Both the position numbers and the translations under genes were made by a program. The notes below the pieces were generated by a model. That model was given only the letters and a program-made list of their open reading frames with translations. It did not search any database and was not told the origin of the DNA. This document shows, piece after piece, positions 32,044 through 39,181 of a stretch of 39,181 bases of DNA. Every line of letters begins with the position of its first letter. Positions within the stretch are counted from its first letter, which is position 1. The DNA is taken from contig JAAYDZ010000068.1 of assembly GCA_012728975.1 (NCBI GenBank), positions 1 to 39,181 on the forward strand. Reading direction: 5' to 3'. This stretch comes from Bacteroidales bacterium. Lineage in GTDB: Bacteria > Bacteroidota > Bacteroidia > Bacteroidales > UBA932.

Positions 32044-32505
32044 CTATTCATGCAGGGCCATGGATGTCTGGTAAATCCACATATCGTAAGGCTCGTCTCC
32101 CCTCTCCAACATGGTGTACCAATGTCTGTAGGCTTCGCGGAACGTCTCCGAACCCTGGATGGCCACCACATCATATCCATTCTTGAAACGTAACTCTGCT
32201 ACATCATATCCTTTTGCTTCTAGTTTGGCTTTTAAACGCTGTGCATTTGCGGGAATCTTATAACAGCCCATTATTACATAGTAGTTGGAGTAAACCGGAC
32301 GGGCTGCCGCCTCGGCTGCGAGACGCGCCTGCTCTTCTGCCCTGGCAATGGAGTCCCTTCTGGCAGCCTCAGCTGCCTCTTGTTCGATCCTGGCAGCCTC
32401 AATCTCTTTGGATGTGGGCTTGCCCAATATGGAACGGAAAAAGTCGCATCCGCTGAAAAGCAGTGATGCGGCAAGTAGAATAGTTACAATTCTGATCGGT
32501 TTCAT
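32044..32505 (-). CDS. SPOR-domain lipoprotein
   Basis: The 153-residue protein has a lipoprotein signal ending LLFSGC (Cys at residue 20). An Ala/Glu-rich helix follows (about 31-68, EIEAARIEQEAAEAARRDS). The C-terminal SPOR domain (about 72-148) has YYVIMGCYKIPANAQRLKAKLEAKGYDVAEL. SPOR domains bind denuded peptidoglycan glycans at division sites or elsewhere in the sacculus. The layout is an outer membrane tether plus helix plus glycan-binding head, similar to other Bacteroidales SPOR lipoproteins. A strong promoter lies just upstream. Confidence 0.85.
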   Translation of the reverse strand: MKPIRIVTILLAASLLFSGCDFFRSILGKPTSKEIEAARIEQEAAEAARRDSIARAEEQARLAAEAAARPVYSNYYVIMGCYKIPANAQRLKAKLEAKGYDVAELRFKNGYDVVAIQGSETFREAYRHWYTMLERGDEPYDMWIYQTSMALHE

Positions 32506-32536
32506 GGCTAGTGAAATTATGTTGGTTAAGTATCTC

Positions 32537-32550
32537 TAAGTAAGTAAGTA
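32537..32550. repeat. TAAG tetranucleotide microrepeat
   Basis: TAAGTAAGTAAGTA (about 3.5 units) lies between the SPOR lipoprotein ATG and its promoter. It is too short to call a phase-variable tract with confidence, but slippage would change leader length. Confidence 0.6.
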
Positions 32551-32566
32551 TGTTGGAGATATCATA

Positions 32567-32597
32567 CAAAAATAATCATTTATAGATGAAACGCAAA
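32567..32597 (-). promoter_or_regulatory. Bacteroidota-type promoter for the SPOR lipoprotein gene
   Basis: On the minus strand, TTTG at 32597-32594, a 19-base spacer, and TATTTTTG at 32574-32567 match the consensus exactly. The leader would be about 50-60 bases and would contain the TAAG microrepeat. On the plus strand, TATCTTTA at 32606-32613 is a one-mismatch -7 for the DUF389 gene. Confidence 0.7.
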
Positions 32598-32637
32598 AAT
32601 ATTCCTATCTTTACCACTTAAAGAAGATCATTGTTTT

Positions 32638-33975
32638 ATGAGCAATTTCAGACAACGTTTTAAAGACATCGTTAATATTTCTAGAGATGTGGACTGGGCA
32701 ATTGCTTCGGAAAGCATCCGCAGCAGTATCTATTTTAGAGGACCTAATGTGTGGATTCTGGCAGCTGCCATAATTGTAGCCTCCATCGGACTCAATGTGA
32801 ACTCTATCCCCGTAATAATAGGTGCAATGCTTATCTCTCCTCTGATGGGCCCTATTATGGGGTTCGGACTGGGACTGGGCACAAATGACACCTCGCTCCT
32901 CAAAGAGTCACTTAAGCATCTCGGCATCATGGTGCTTATCAGCATCATTGCATCTACACTCTATTTCCTTGTCAGCCCACTGAAAATGGATAACCCAACA
33001 GAACTGCTGGCCAGGACCAACCCCACGATCTATGATGTTATGATTGCGCTTTTCGGTGGATTTGCCGGCATCCTGGAGACTTCCCGAAAGGAGAAAGGCA
33101 CTGTAATATCGGGAGTGGCAATAGCCACCGCACTTATGCCTCCTCTATGTACCATAGGCTTTGGCATTGCGACACTACAACTAAAATACGCAATAGGAGC
33201 TCTCTATCTTTTCTTTATTAACGGGGTGTTCATAGCTATGGCTACCTTTATAATGGTCAAATATCTTAGATTCCCACTTGTCAAAGTTGCTGATAGTACC
33301 AAACAGAAAAAGGTATCCGGTACCATAGCCGCATTTACACTAGTATTGATTGTTCCCAGCATTATTTCTGCTATAATGGTCATACATGAAAATCGTTTTA
33401 ACCAAAATGCGCGTAAATTCATATCAGAAAATAGGAACCTCGACAAAAGTTATATATACGACCACGAGATTAAACACGAAAAGACTAGCGGAACACTGAC
33501 ACTTTATATGGCAGGAGAGCCTCTCGATTTGTCTGAAAAGGAATTGCTTTACCGCTCCGCAGAAATGTGCGGGATTGGACGTGATCAGCTTACCATTATT
33601 GAGAATGCCATCATACGCGAAGAACTCTCCCAATCCGATATGATGAAGAGCTTCTTCGAAAAAAGCGATAGGGAGATTAAGCAACGCGAAGATCTTCTAT
33701 TACAATTACAGGAAGAACTCAAGACTATACGTGCCAGAGAACTTCCGGTGGCACAAATTGCAAGGGAACTACTCACCCAATATCCTGATTTGACAGAATT
33801 CAGTATTTCCAGAGGCAGCGAGGTGACGCTTAGTGACCTCAAGGAGAGTGAGCGTATCTTTGTGATGGTCAAATGGAAAGAGCCGATGGACGATGAGGTG
33901 GTTACTAAACTACAGAAATGGCTCTGTGTGCGTCTGGAGACGGAAAATATTATAGTTATACAAGATAAGGAGTGA
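32638..33975 (+). CDS. DUF389 (TIGR00341-type) multi-pass membrane protein
   Basis: The 445-residue protein has a short amphipathic N-terminus, then about six helices (about residues 33-235) with the DUF389 signatures IPVIIGAMLISPLMGPIMGFG and SGVAIATALMPPLCTIGFG. The C-terminal half is soluble (about 240-445), containing a coiled coil (EKSDREIKQREDLLLQLQEELKT) and a final mixed alpha/beta region. The biochemical function of DUF389 is unknown. The ATG is at 32638. The CapA-like gene starts with a GTG overlapping this gene's TGA, so they are translationally coupled. Confidence 0.88.
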   Translation: MSNFRQRFKDIVNISRDVDWAIASESIRSSIYFRGPNVWILAAAIIVASIGLNVNSIPVIIGAMLISPLMGPIMGFGLGLGTNDTSLLKESLKHLGIMVLISIIASTLYFLVSPLKMDNPTELLARTNPTIYDVMIALFGGFAGILETSRKEKGTVISGVAIATALMPPLCTIGFGIATLQLKYAIGALYLFFINGVFIAMATFIMVKYLRFPLVKVADSTKQKKVSGTIAAFTLVLIVPSIISAIMVIHENRFNQNARKFISENRNLDKSYIYDHEIKHEKTSGTLTLYMAGEPLDLSEKELLYRSAEMCGIGRDQLTIIENAIIREELSQSDMMKSFFEKSDREIKQREDLLLQLQEELKTIRARELPVAQIARELLTQYPDLTEFSISRGSEVTLSDLKESERIFVMVKWKEPMDDEVVTKLQKWLCVRLETENIIVIQDKE

Positions 33976-35132
33976 AAGCAGTAAGATTTACGATTTTTAC
34001 AGCAATAATACTGGCGCTGCTCTCACTGGTTACTCCTCCGCGAGAAACGGTATCTCAGACAGACGGGGTTTCTCCCGTTTCCGTAGCGCCACCCGCGGAT
34101 GACACTGTAAGAATTCTTTTCATCGGAGATGTGATGGCTCACATGCTCCAGCTGGAGACTGCACTCATTAGCGGCGGTAATGCATCCAATCCCAATGATT
34201 ACGATTTTTCCTCCTACTTCCAACACATAAAACCACTTTTTGACTCAGCTGACTTTGTGGTGGCCAATATGGAGTATCCTACGGGAGTCACACCTTTCTC
34301 GGGTTACCCAATATTTTCAGCCCCCTCATCCCTCGATATCGAAGCGCGGAACAGCGGCATCGATCTATTTCTCAAGGCCAACAACCACCTGGTTGATAAG
34401 GGCAAAGAGGGAATGGACAGCACTAGAACTATTCTCTGGAGAGAGGGAATAGCATATACAGGCTTCTATCACGGAGTGGAGGAGGAGTATCGCTACAATC
34501 CCTTTATGGATTCCATCGGAGGCATCAGTGTTGCTATCATCAACTTTACCTATGGCCTCAACGGCTTCAAGGTACCTGAGCCCTATATCGTCAATATGAT
34601 GGATACCACACAGATCAGAGGGCTGGTAGGAAGGGCGATCGAGAGAGGTGCGGAATTTATCATAGCCACTCCTCACTGGGGTGAAGAGTACCAGCTCACA
34701 GAATCGGCTACGCAGCGCAGATGGAGAGACAGTCTTTACCGTTATGGAGTAAGTGCGATTATCGGCACCCACCCACATGTGGTGCAGAAATGCGAATATG
34801 ACACACTTCACGCCACCGCTTACTCCCTTGGCAACTTTGTTTCCAATATGAGCATCGCCTACGGACAGATAGGTATGGTCTATGAACTGCGACTCAAAAG
34901 GAGGCCTGATTCGACCATTGCCATTCTTCCCCCGAAGGTGGATTACTGGTGGTGCGCAAGGACCAACAAACTGGAGCGCAATTATACGGTAGTCCCCATT
35001 ATGGAGTACCTCAATAAAAAAGAAGAATTTAAGGAGGGGCAATATGAGAAAATGGTTCGCGAATGGAATGCGATTGTTAAAGAATTCGGAATAGACACCA
35101 CAGGAAAAAGAATAAAATACATATATGATTGA
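33972..35132 (+). CDS. CapA-family (PGA_cap) metallophosphatase-like protein
   Basis: The 386-residue protein starts at a GTG in a GTGA overlap with the DUF389 gene. An N-terminal hydrophobic segment (about 5-22) exports or anchors it. The calcineurin-like phosphoesterase motifs are visible: FIGDVMAH (residues 50-57), VANMEYP, KANNHLVDKG (Asn-His pair), then ATPHWGEEY and GTHPHVVQK, followed by SLGNFV. CapA-family proteins take part in poly-gamma-glutamate anchoring in Bacillus, but many Bacteroidales relatives lie outside capsule clusters. No PGA synthesis genes lie nearby, so the substrate is unknown. Confidence 0.88.
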   Translation: MKAVRFTIFTAIILALLSLVTPPRETVSQTDGVSPVSVAPPADDTVRILFIGDVMAHMLQLETALISGGNASNPNDYDFSSYFQHIKPLFDSADFVVANMEYPTGVTPFSGYPIFSAPSSLDIEARNSGIDLFLKANNHLVDKGKEGMDSTRTILWREGIAYTGFYHGVEEEYRYNPFMDSIGGISVAIINFTYGLNGFKVPEPYIVNMMDTTQIRGLVGRAIERGAEFIIATPHWGEEYQLTESATQRRWRDSLYRYGVSAIIGTHPHVVQKCEYDTLHATAYSLGNFVSNMSIAYGQIGMVYELRLKRRPDSTIAILPPKVDYWWCARTNKLERNYTVVPIMEYLNKKEEFKEGQYEKMVREWNAIVKEFGIDTTGKRIKYIYD

Positions 35133-36153
35133 AAAAACAATTTTATTAAAAGATGTCAATCCTATAGATTTTTACGGGGTCAACAACAGAAATTTCGACC
35201 TTCTCACATCCTTCTTTCCAAAAGTTAAAGTTGTCGCCAGAGGCGCGGAAGTATATGTCACAGGACCTGCAGATGAGATCCGTCTCTTTGAGGAGAAACT
35301 GGACAAAGTGATGAAGATATGCCGCATAAAAGGCGCACTTACCGAATATGATATGGAACAGGTCTGTTTGGAGAGGGTAATTTCTGCAGAAGCAGGAAAG
35401 GTCGAAATGAATGACCACAAGGATTACATCATTGTCTATAGTAACGACGGTCGTGCCATCAAGGCACGAACCAAAAACCAGAAACGCCTGGTTAAGGAGT
35501 ATTACAACAATGACCTGCTGTTTGCCTTAGGGCCCGCCGGTACCGGCAAAACCTACACCGCCATTGCTTTGGCTGTCCGTGCACTTAAAAACCGTGAAGT
35601 GAAACGTCTGGTACTTACCCGTCCGGCTGTGGAGGCTGGTGAAAGGCTGGGATTTCTGCCGGGAGACCTGAAAGAAAAGCTTGATCCCTACCTCCAGCCC
35701 CTTTATGACGCACTTGGAGATATGATTCCCGCTAAGCGACTCCATTCACTTATGGAAGATGGCACGATCCAGATTGCACCGCTGGCATATATGAGAGGAC
35801 GTACACTTGACAGATCTTTCGTTATCCTGGATGAAGCTCAGAATACTTCCCTTGGTCAGCTTAAAATGTTTCTAACACGTATGGGATGCGACGCCAAATT
35901 TATTGTGACCGGAGACCCCACCCAGATTGACCTTCCCGACAAACGCAGCAGCGGCCTTGTGCGCGGTATCGAAATTGTCAAAAATATCCGTGGAATCAGC
36001 ATCATCGAATTTGACCGCGACGACATAGTCCGCCATCCCCTTGTTACCAAAATAGTCGATGCTTTCGAGGAACACGAATCACGCGAAGAGGGCGAATTAC
36101 GCGAAAAGCACGAAAAGCGCGAAGAAAGGGATAAAAACGGGAAAATTGAGTAA
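35125..36153 (+). CDS. phoH: PhoH family P-loop ATPase
   Basis: The 342-residue cytosolic protein has an N-terminal KH-like region (about 1-70), then the P-loop domain with Walker A GPAGTGKT (136-143) and Walker B FVILDEAQN (232-240). It also has TRPAVEAGERLGFLPGDL, which marks PhoH, and the GDPTQIDLP loop. PhoH/PhoL proteins are RNA-associated ATPases. The last 30 or so residues (from about 314) are almost only E, K, R, D and H, a charged extension beyond the family core. The ATG overlaps the CapA-like stop by eight bases. Confidence 0.93.
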   Translation: MIEKTILLKDVNPIDFYGVNNRNFDLLTSFFPKVKVVARGAEVYVTGPADEIRLFEEKLDKVMKICRIKGALTEYDMEQVCLERVISAEAGKVEMNDHKDYIIVYSNDGRAIKARTKNQKRLVKEYYNNDLLFALGPAGTGKTYTAIALAVRALKNREVKRLVLTRPAVEAGERLGFLPGDLKEKLDPYLQPLYDALGDMIPAKRLHSLMEDGTIQIAPLAYMRGRTLDRSFVILDEAQNTSLGQLKMFLTRMGCDAKFIVTGDPTQIDLPDKRSSGLVRGIEIVKNIRGISIIEFDRDDIVRHPLVTKIVDAFEEHESREEGELREKHEKREERDKNGKIE

Positions 36154-36187
36154 AGGATCAAACGACAAGACCGAGTAAAACGAAGTA

Positions 36188-36985
36188 CTACAGGTCAAAC
36201 ATTGTTTTGAAGGTGTAGCCTTTGGATCGCAGGGTATCTATGATCTCGCCCAGATATGTATAGGGACGATCTTCATCCGTTCGGTCGGGATAGTTCATAG
36301 CATGGATCAGCAGTATAACCCCATTCATAGTGTTTTCAGACTCATATTGCCATATTCCTTCCAGAATCTCCTCCGTCGAAATATAATTAGGCGCACCCGG
36401 TGAGGTCCAATCCATACCTGTCTTGAATCCGGGTGTGGGATTGATCAATTTGTAGCCCAGATCACGCATTATATCGGCTGTCTCCTGATTGTAAGTCTCG
36501 TAGGGAGGAATTAGCCAGTCGTAATGCTCCTTTTCCAGACCATATTTCTCCAAAGAGGACTCCATAAGTGCAAAATCGGCTTTTATGGAGTCGGCACTCA
36601 CAAGCGTACGACCCTCCTCACAAAGCAGTAGATGGTTAAAGGAATGTGAGGAAAGATAGTGGCCTTCCTCGATGATTCTCCTTACAGCCTCCTGATATTT
36701 CTCCACTTCTAAACAGACACCTGTCGGGAAAAAGGAGCCTTTGACCTCCTTTTCTTTCAATGTGTTGAGCACCGGTATAACTCCGTCAAAATTCTCGAAG
36801 TATCCGTTGTCATCAATGCTATAATGGGCGGTAAAGACCAGCCAAACACATTTCTCATCGGGATTTATCCTGGTTGCAACCCCAAATTCATCATATTCGA
36901 AAACATTCTCTTTCGAAGCATTTCCAGTACAAGAAAAGAGCATAAGGGCGCAGAGCACCGGAATAATTGTTCTGATTATTTTCAT
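36188..36985 (-). CDS. NodB/polysaccharide deacetylase-family lipoprotein with atypical first motif
   Basis: The ATG at 36985 gives 265 residues; the signal ends MLFSC (Cys 19), so it is probably a lipoprotein. The NodB fold is indicated by HSFNH (114-118, metal-binding His pair), PPYETY (160-165, motif 3) and LLIHA (225-229, motif 5). Motif 1, normally TFDDG, reads VFTAHYS (50-56), lacking the catalytic and metal-binding aspartates in that position. Related Bacteroidota proteins commonly show FTGH(D/E) here, so this is a subfamily feature plus further change. Carbohydrate deacetylation is therefore uncertain. It lies 19 bases after the amidohydrolase gene. Confidence 0.8.
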   Translation of the reverse strand: MKIIRTIIPVLCALMLFSCTGNASKENVFEYDEFGVATRINPDEKCVWLVFTAHYSIDDNGYFENFDGVIPVLNTLKEKEVKGSFFPTGVCLEVEKYQEAVRRIIEEGHYLSSHSFNHLLLCEEGRTLVSADSIKADFALMESSLEKYGLEKEHYDWLIPPYETYNQETADIMRDLGYKLINPTPGFKTGMDWTSPGAPNYISTEEILEGIWQYESENTMNGVILLIHAMNYPDRTDEDRPYTYLGEIIDTLRSKGYTFKTMFDL

Positions 36986-37004
36986 ATTAAATCCTTTTTC
37001 AAAA

Positions 37005-38660
37005 TCAAACAATCACACCTGCGAGTTTACCGGTGTGCGAACCCTCTTTTATTGTCCAGACACCATTCACAAATACATGTTCGATACCCACAGGGAACTG
37101 GTGAGGATTGTCATAGGTACTTTTTTCTTCTATGGTATCAGGGTTGAATATCACTACGTCCGCCCAATAGCCCGGAATCAGCAATCCGCGCTCCTTGAGC
37201 CTGAGACGCGAAGCGGGCAGTGCGCTGCACTTGTGGACTGCGGTGGCCAGATCGAGGATCTTATCTTCGCGTACATATTTCTGGAAGAAACGGGGGAAAG
37301 TACCGTAGGAACGTGGATGAGGCATTTTTTCACCCAAAGGACCCTCGGGAGAATAGACGCTGCCGTCGGAGGCGGGCATAGAGAGCGGATGACGGTACTC
37401 CATTTGGATATTTTCCTCTTTCATGGCGAATCCCGCCATCTGGACATTGAGCTTCTCGGAGATGAGCAGGTGCCGGATCATCGGCCAGACATCCATACCG
37501 GAGATTTGGCAGCATTCGGCTACATTTTTACCTGAATATTGTGCATTGCCCTCAGCACGGCAAGTGGCTATAAGCACATTCTGCGGCCCTCCGAGACGTT
37601 TGATGCGACTCTCCGCATACTTACCGATCTCGACGGCTTTTGCATCATCTGCCAGACGCGCCAGTACCTCCTCCGAAGAGCCTTGCCTGTCGTTGATCGG
37701 AATAAATGAGGAGAGTCCTGTGGAGAAAGCTATATAGGGGTAGCGGTCAAAGGCAATATCAATGCCCTCTGCCTTTGCCTGGTCTATCATTGCGAGGAGT
37801 GCGGGCATTTTGTGCCAGTTGGCTGCATTCTGAGCCTTGAGATGAGAGACCTGCAAGCGGGCACCCGACTCTCTTGCGATTCGAATTGCATCCCTTAGGG
37901 ATTCCTCTACAAAATCATCTTCATTGCGCATGTGGATGGCATAAAGACCGTCGTGTTTAGCCACTACCTTGCAGAGTTCTATCAGCTCTTCGTCCGAAGC
38001 ATAAGAACTGGGAGCATATTCGAGACCGAGCGAGATACCCATCGCCCCCATTTCCATCTCCCGATCCAGGATTGAGCACATCTTTGCCAGAGTCTCCGGA
38101 GTAGCAGGAACATTGTTGTCACCGATAACGGCGGAACGGAGCTGCCCCTGACCCACAAGACTGCCGTAATTGATTCCTATGCCCTGTTTTCGGTATGCGT
38201 CATAAAAACCGTCGATATCCTGCCAAAAGGGATATCCGTGCCTGAGAGTATCTTTATTTGCTTCGTAGTGGGCATCGGAATAAGGAAAAGGTGAATCACC
38301 GCAATTGCCTCCGATATCGGTGGTAATACCCTGAAATATACGGCTTTCCCCCTTCGGGGCCAAAAAGAGATTTGTGTCGGTATGAGTGTGAATGTCAATC
38401 CATCCCGGAGATACCGCAAGCCCCTTTGCATCGATGATTAGGTCGGCATTATCACCGAGAGTTCCGATAGCTGCAATACGGCCGTCACGTATACCGATAT
38501 CACCCTTTATCGGAGCTTTACCATCACCGGTATAGATAACTCCGTTTTTGATAATTGTCTCAAAGGGCTGCTTGATTCCGATTTTACGCCCTCCGTAGAA
38601 GCCGACACCAAGTGCGGCTGCCCCTATGAGTGTGGTTCTGATGAAATCTCGTCTTTCCAT
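37005..38660 (-). CDS. N-acyl-D-amino-acid deacylase-like amidohydrolase with Tat signal
   Basis: The 551-residue amidohydrolase-superfamily enzyme has the zinc motif HTHTD (residues 91-95), the NCGDS segment with the metal-binding Cys of D-aminoacylases, HMRNED, LQVSHLKA and MPASDGSVYSP (the catalytic-region Asp). The family removes acyl groups from N-acyl-D-amino acids, or acts on similar D-amides. The N-terminus RRDFIRTTLIGAAALGVG has the twin-arginine pattern (RRxF), so folded export with bound metal is likely. It is upstream of and co-directional with the NodB-like lipoprotein, and downstream of apbE by 82 bases. Confidence 0.9.
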   Translation of the reverse strand: MERRDFIRTTLIGAAALGVGFYGGRKIGIKQPFETIIKNGVIYTGDGKAPIKGDIGIRDGRIAAIGTLGDNADLIIDAKGLAVSPGWIDIHTHTDTNLFLAPKGESRIFQGITTDIGGNCGDSPFPYSDAHYEANKDTLRHGYPFWQDIDGFYDAYRKQGIGINYGSLVGQGQLRSAVIGDNNVPATPETLAKMCSILDREMEMGAMGISLGLEYAPSSYASDEELIELCKVVAKHDGLYAIHMRNEDDFVEESLRDAIRIARESGARLQVSHLKAQNAANWHKMPALLAMIDQAKAEGIDIAFDRYPYIAFSTGLSSFIPINDRQGSSEEVLARLADDAKAVEIGKYAESRIKRLGGPQNVLIATCRAEGNAQYSGKNVAECCQISGMDVWPMIRHLLISEKLNVQMAGFAMKEENIQMEYRHPLSMPASDGSVYSPEGPLGEKMPHPRSYGTFPRFFQKYVREDKILDLATAVHKCSALPASRLRLKERGLLIPGYWADVVIFNPDTIEEKSTYDNPHQFPVGIEHVFVNGVWTIKEGSHTGKLAGVIV

Positions 38661-38742
38661 ATTATGTGTGTTGTTGAATATCTGGTTTGAATAGATGTGT
38701 TTTTAAACGATTATAATCATTTATTCGGTCTATTTTTGGAGA

Positions 38743-39181
38743 TCATTTTGAATAAATAGGAAATCCCTCTGTGTGCCACACTTTCATCGAATCCTGTTCT
38801 CCATAAATGAGATAGACTTCGATATCATTTCTCTGCAAAGCCAACTCCCGCGCCTTTTCCTCCCCTATGACCATCATCCAGGTGGCATAGGCATCAGCAG
38901 TGGCTCCGTCAAAAGCAATAACGGTGGCACTGAGCAAATTGTGAGTCACCGGATAGCCGGTAGCAGGATCTATAGTGTGGGCCCGTTTTTCCCCATTTTC
39001 AATATAAAACTTGCGGTAATTGCCACTGGTAACCAAAGCCCCATCCGAGATGGAAATGATCTCCTGCAGATGTGCTCCCTCATCAAAATTGCCGTCCAGA
39101 GGCTTATCCAGGCCAATTTTCCATTTGTCACCGCGTGCGCTGAGTCCCTTGCAAACGATCTCTCTACCCACCTCCACCAGA
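38743..39181 (-). CDS. apbE: FAD:protein FMN transferase (ApbE), C-terminal part cut by window end
   Basis: About 145 C-terminal residues are in the window; the frame runs through the edge, so the N-terminus is missing. The visible part has KPLDG, ALVTSGNYRKFYIENGEKRAHTIDPATGYPV, and then ATVIAFDGATADAYATWMMVIG, the conserved core of the ApbE family, including the metal-binding Asp and Thr/Ala of DGATADA. These exported flavin transferases attach FMN to Thr/Ser of respiratory proteins such as NqrB, NqrC and RnfG. No target protein gene is in the window. Its stop is followed by 82 bases without an evident promoter. Confidence 0.9.
   Translation of the reverse strand, partial: LVEVGREIVCKGLSARGDKWKIGLDKPLDGNFDEGAHLQEIISISDGALVTSGNYRKFYIENGEKRAHTIDPATGYPVTHNLLSATVIAFDGATADAYATWMMVIGEEKARELALQRNDIEVYLIYGEQDSMKVWHTEGFPIYSK

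Noticed and set aside
34365-35159. 264-codon open frame on the minus strand opposite the CapA-like gene
   Set aside because: The plus-strand protein has intact metallophosphatase motifs; the antisense product has no recognisable domain and covers the gene's full 3' half.
36154-36187. Terminator between the convergent phoH and NodB-like genes
   Set aside because: No stem with a T-run could be found in these 34 bases.

Overview
The window comes from a compact Bacteroidota genome, most likely order Bacteroidales. Four things point that way. Upstream regions carry the phylum-type promoter (TTTG, a spacer of about 20 bases, then TAnnTTTG) and lack Shine-Dalgarno sequences. sdhC is the single-subunit, five-helix cytochrome b558 type. 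Family content is typical: DUF3109, large U32, PSP1/RicT beside a GldH-like lipoprotein, TonB-C and SPOR domains. Genes are packed with many 1-50 base overlaps. No rRNA, tRNA, CRISPR array, insertion sequence or phage gene was seen, and no gene-free stretch exceeds about 200 bases. I cannot assign family or genus.

Layout. 1-857 (-): translation/nucleotide pair pyrH-frr (frr cut by the window edge). 972-1637 (+): an sdhC with no sdhA/sdhB beside it. 1634-3616 (-): hemW and a membrane-anchored coiled-coil protein. 3730-4458 (+): a two-helix membrane protein and a DUF2007 protein, facing DUF3109 (-). 5095-11508 (+): TPR protein, U32 Fe-S protein, holB, ricT, GldH-like lipoprotein, trmB. 21528-11495 (-): a long co-directional run of tetR, tolC-type outer membrane factor, membrane-fusion lipoprotein, RND pump and PII-like protein, then trxA, an outer membrane beta-barrel, a polyprenyl diphosphate synthase, mntP and a Rid/chorismatase-like protein. 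21729-22919 (+): kbl. 23881-22909 (-): two overlapping AraC-type regulators, the first membrane anchored. 29480-24016 (-): leuS followed by three tandem yitT paralogues. 32505-29533 (-): SPOR lipoprotein, gcvT and an M28 peptidase-like protein fused to a TonB C-terminal domain. 32638-36153 (+): DUF389 membrane protein, CapA-like metallophosphatase, PhoH ATPase, linked by 4- and 8-base overlaps. 39181-36188 (-): ApbE (cut by the edge), a Tat-type D-aminoacylase-like amidohydrolase and a NodB-family lipoprotein.

Most of the window is housekeeping or envelope biology. The observations most worth a second look are: the M28-TonB fusion in which the residue aligned with the general-base glutamate is lysine while the metal ligands remain; the PII-like protein embedded in the RND operon; the membrane-anchored/soluble AraC pair; the leuS-yitT triplication; the Rid/chorismatase-like gene translationally coupled to mntP behind a prenyl synthase; and the atypical first motif of the NodB-family lipoprotein. 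I see no obvious defence island or novel biosynthetic cluster.
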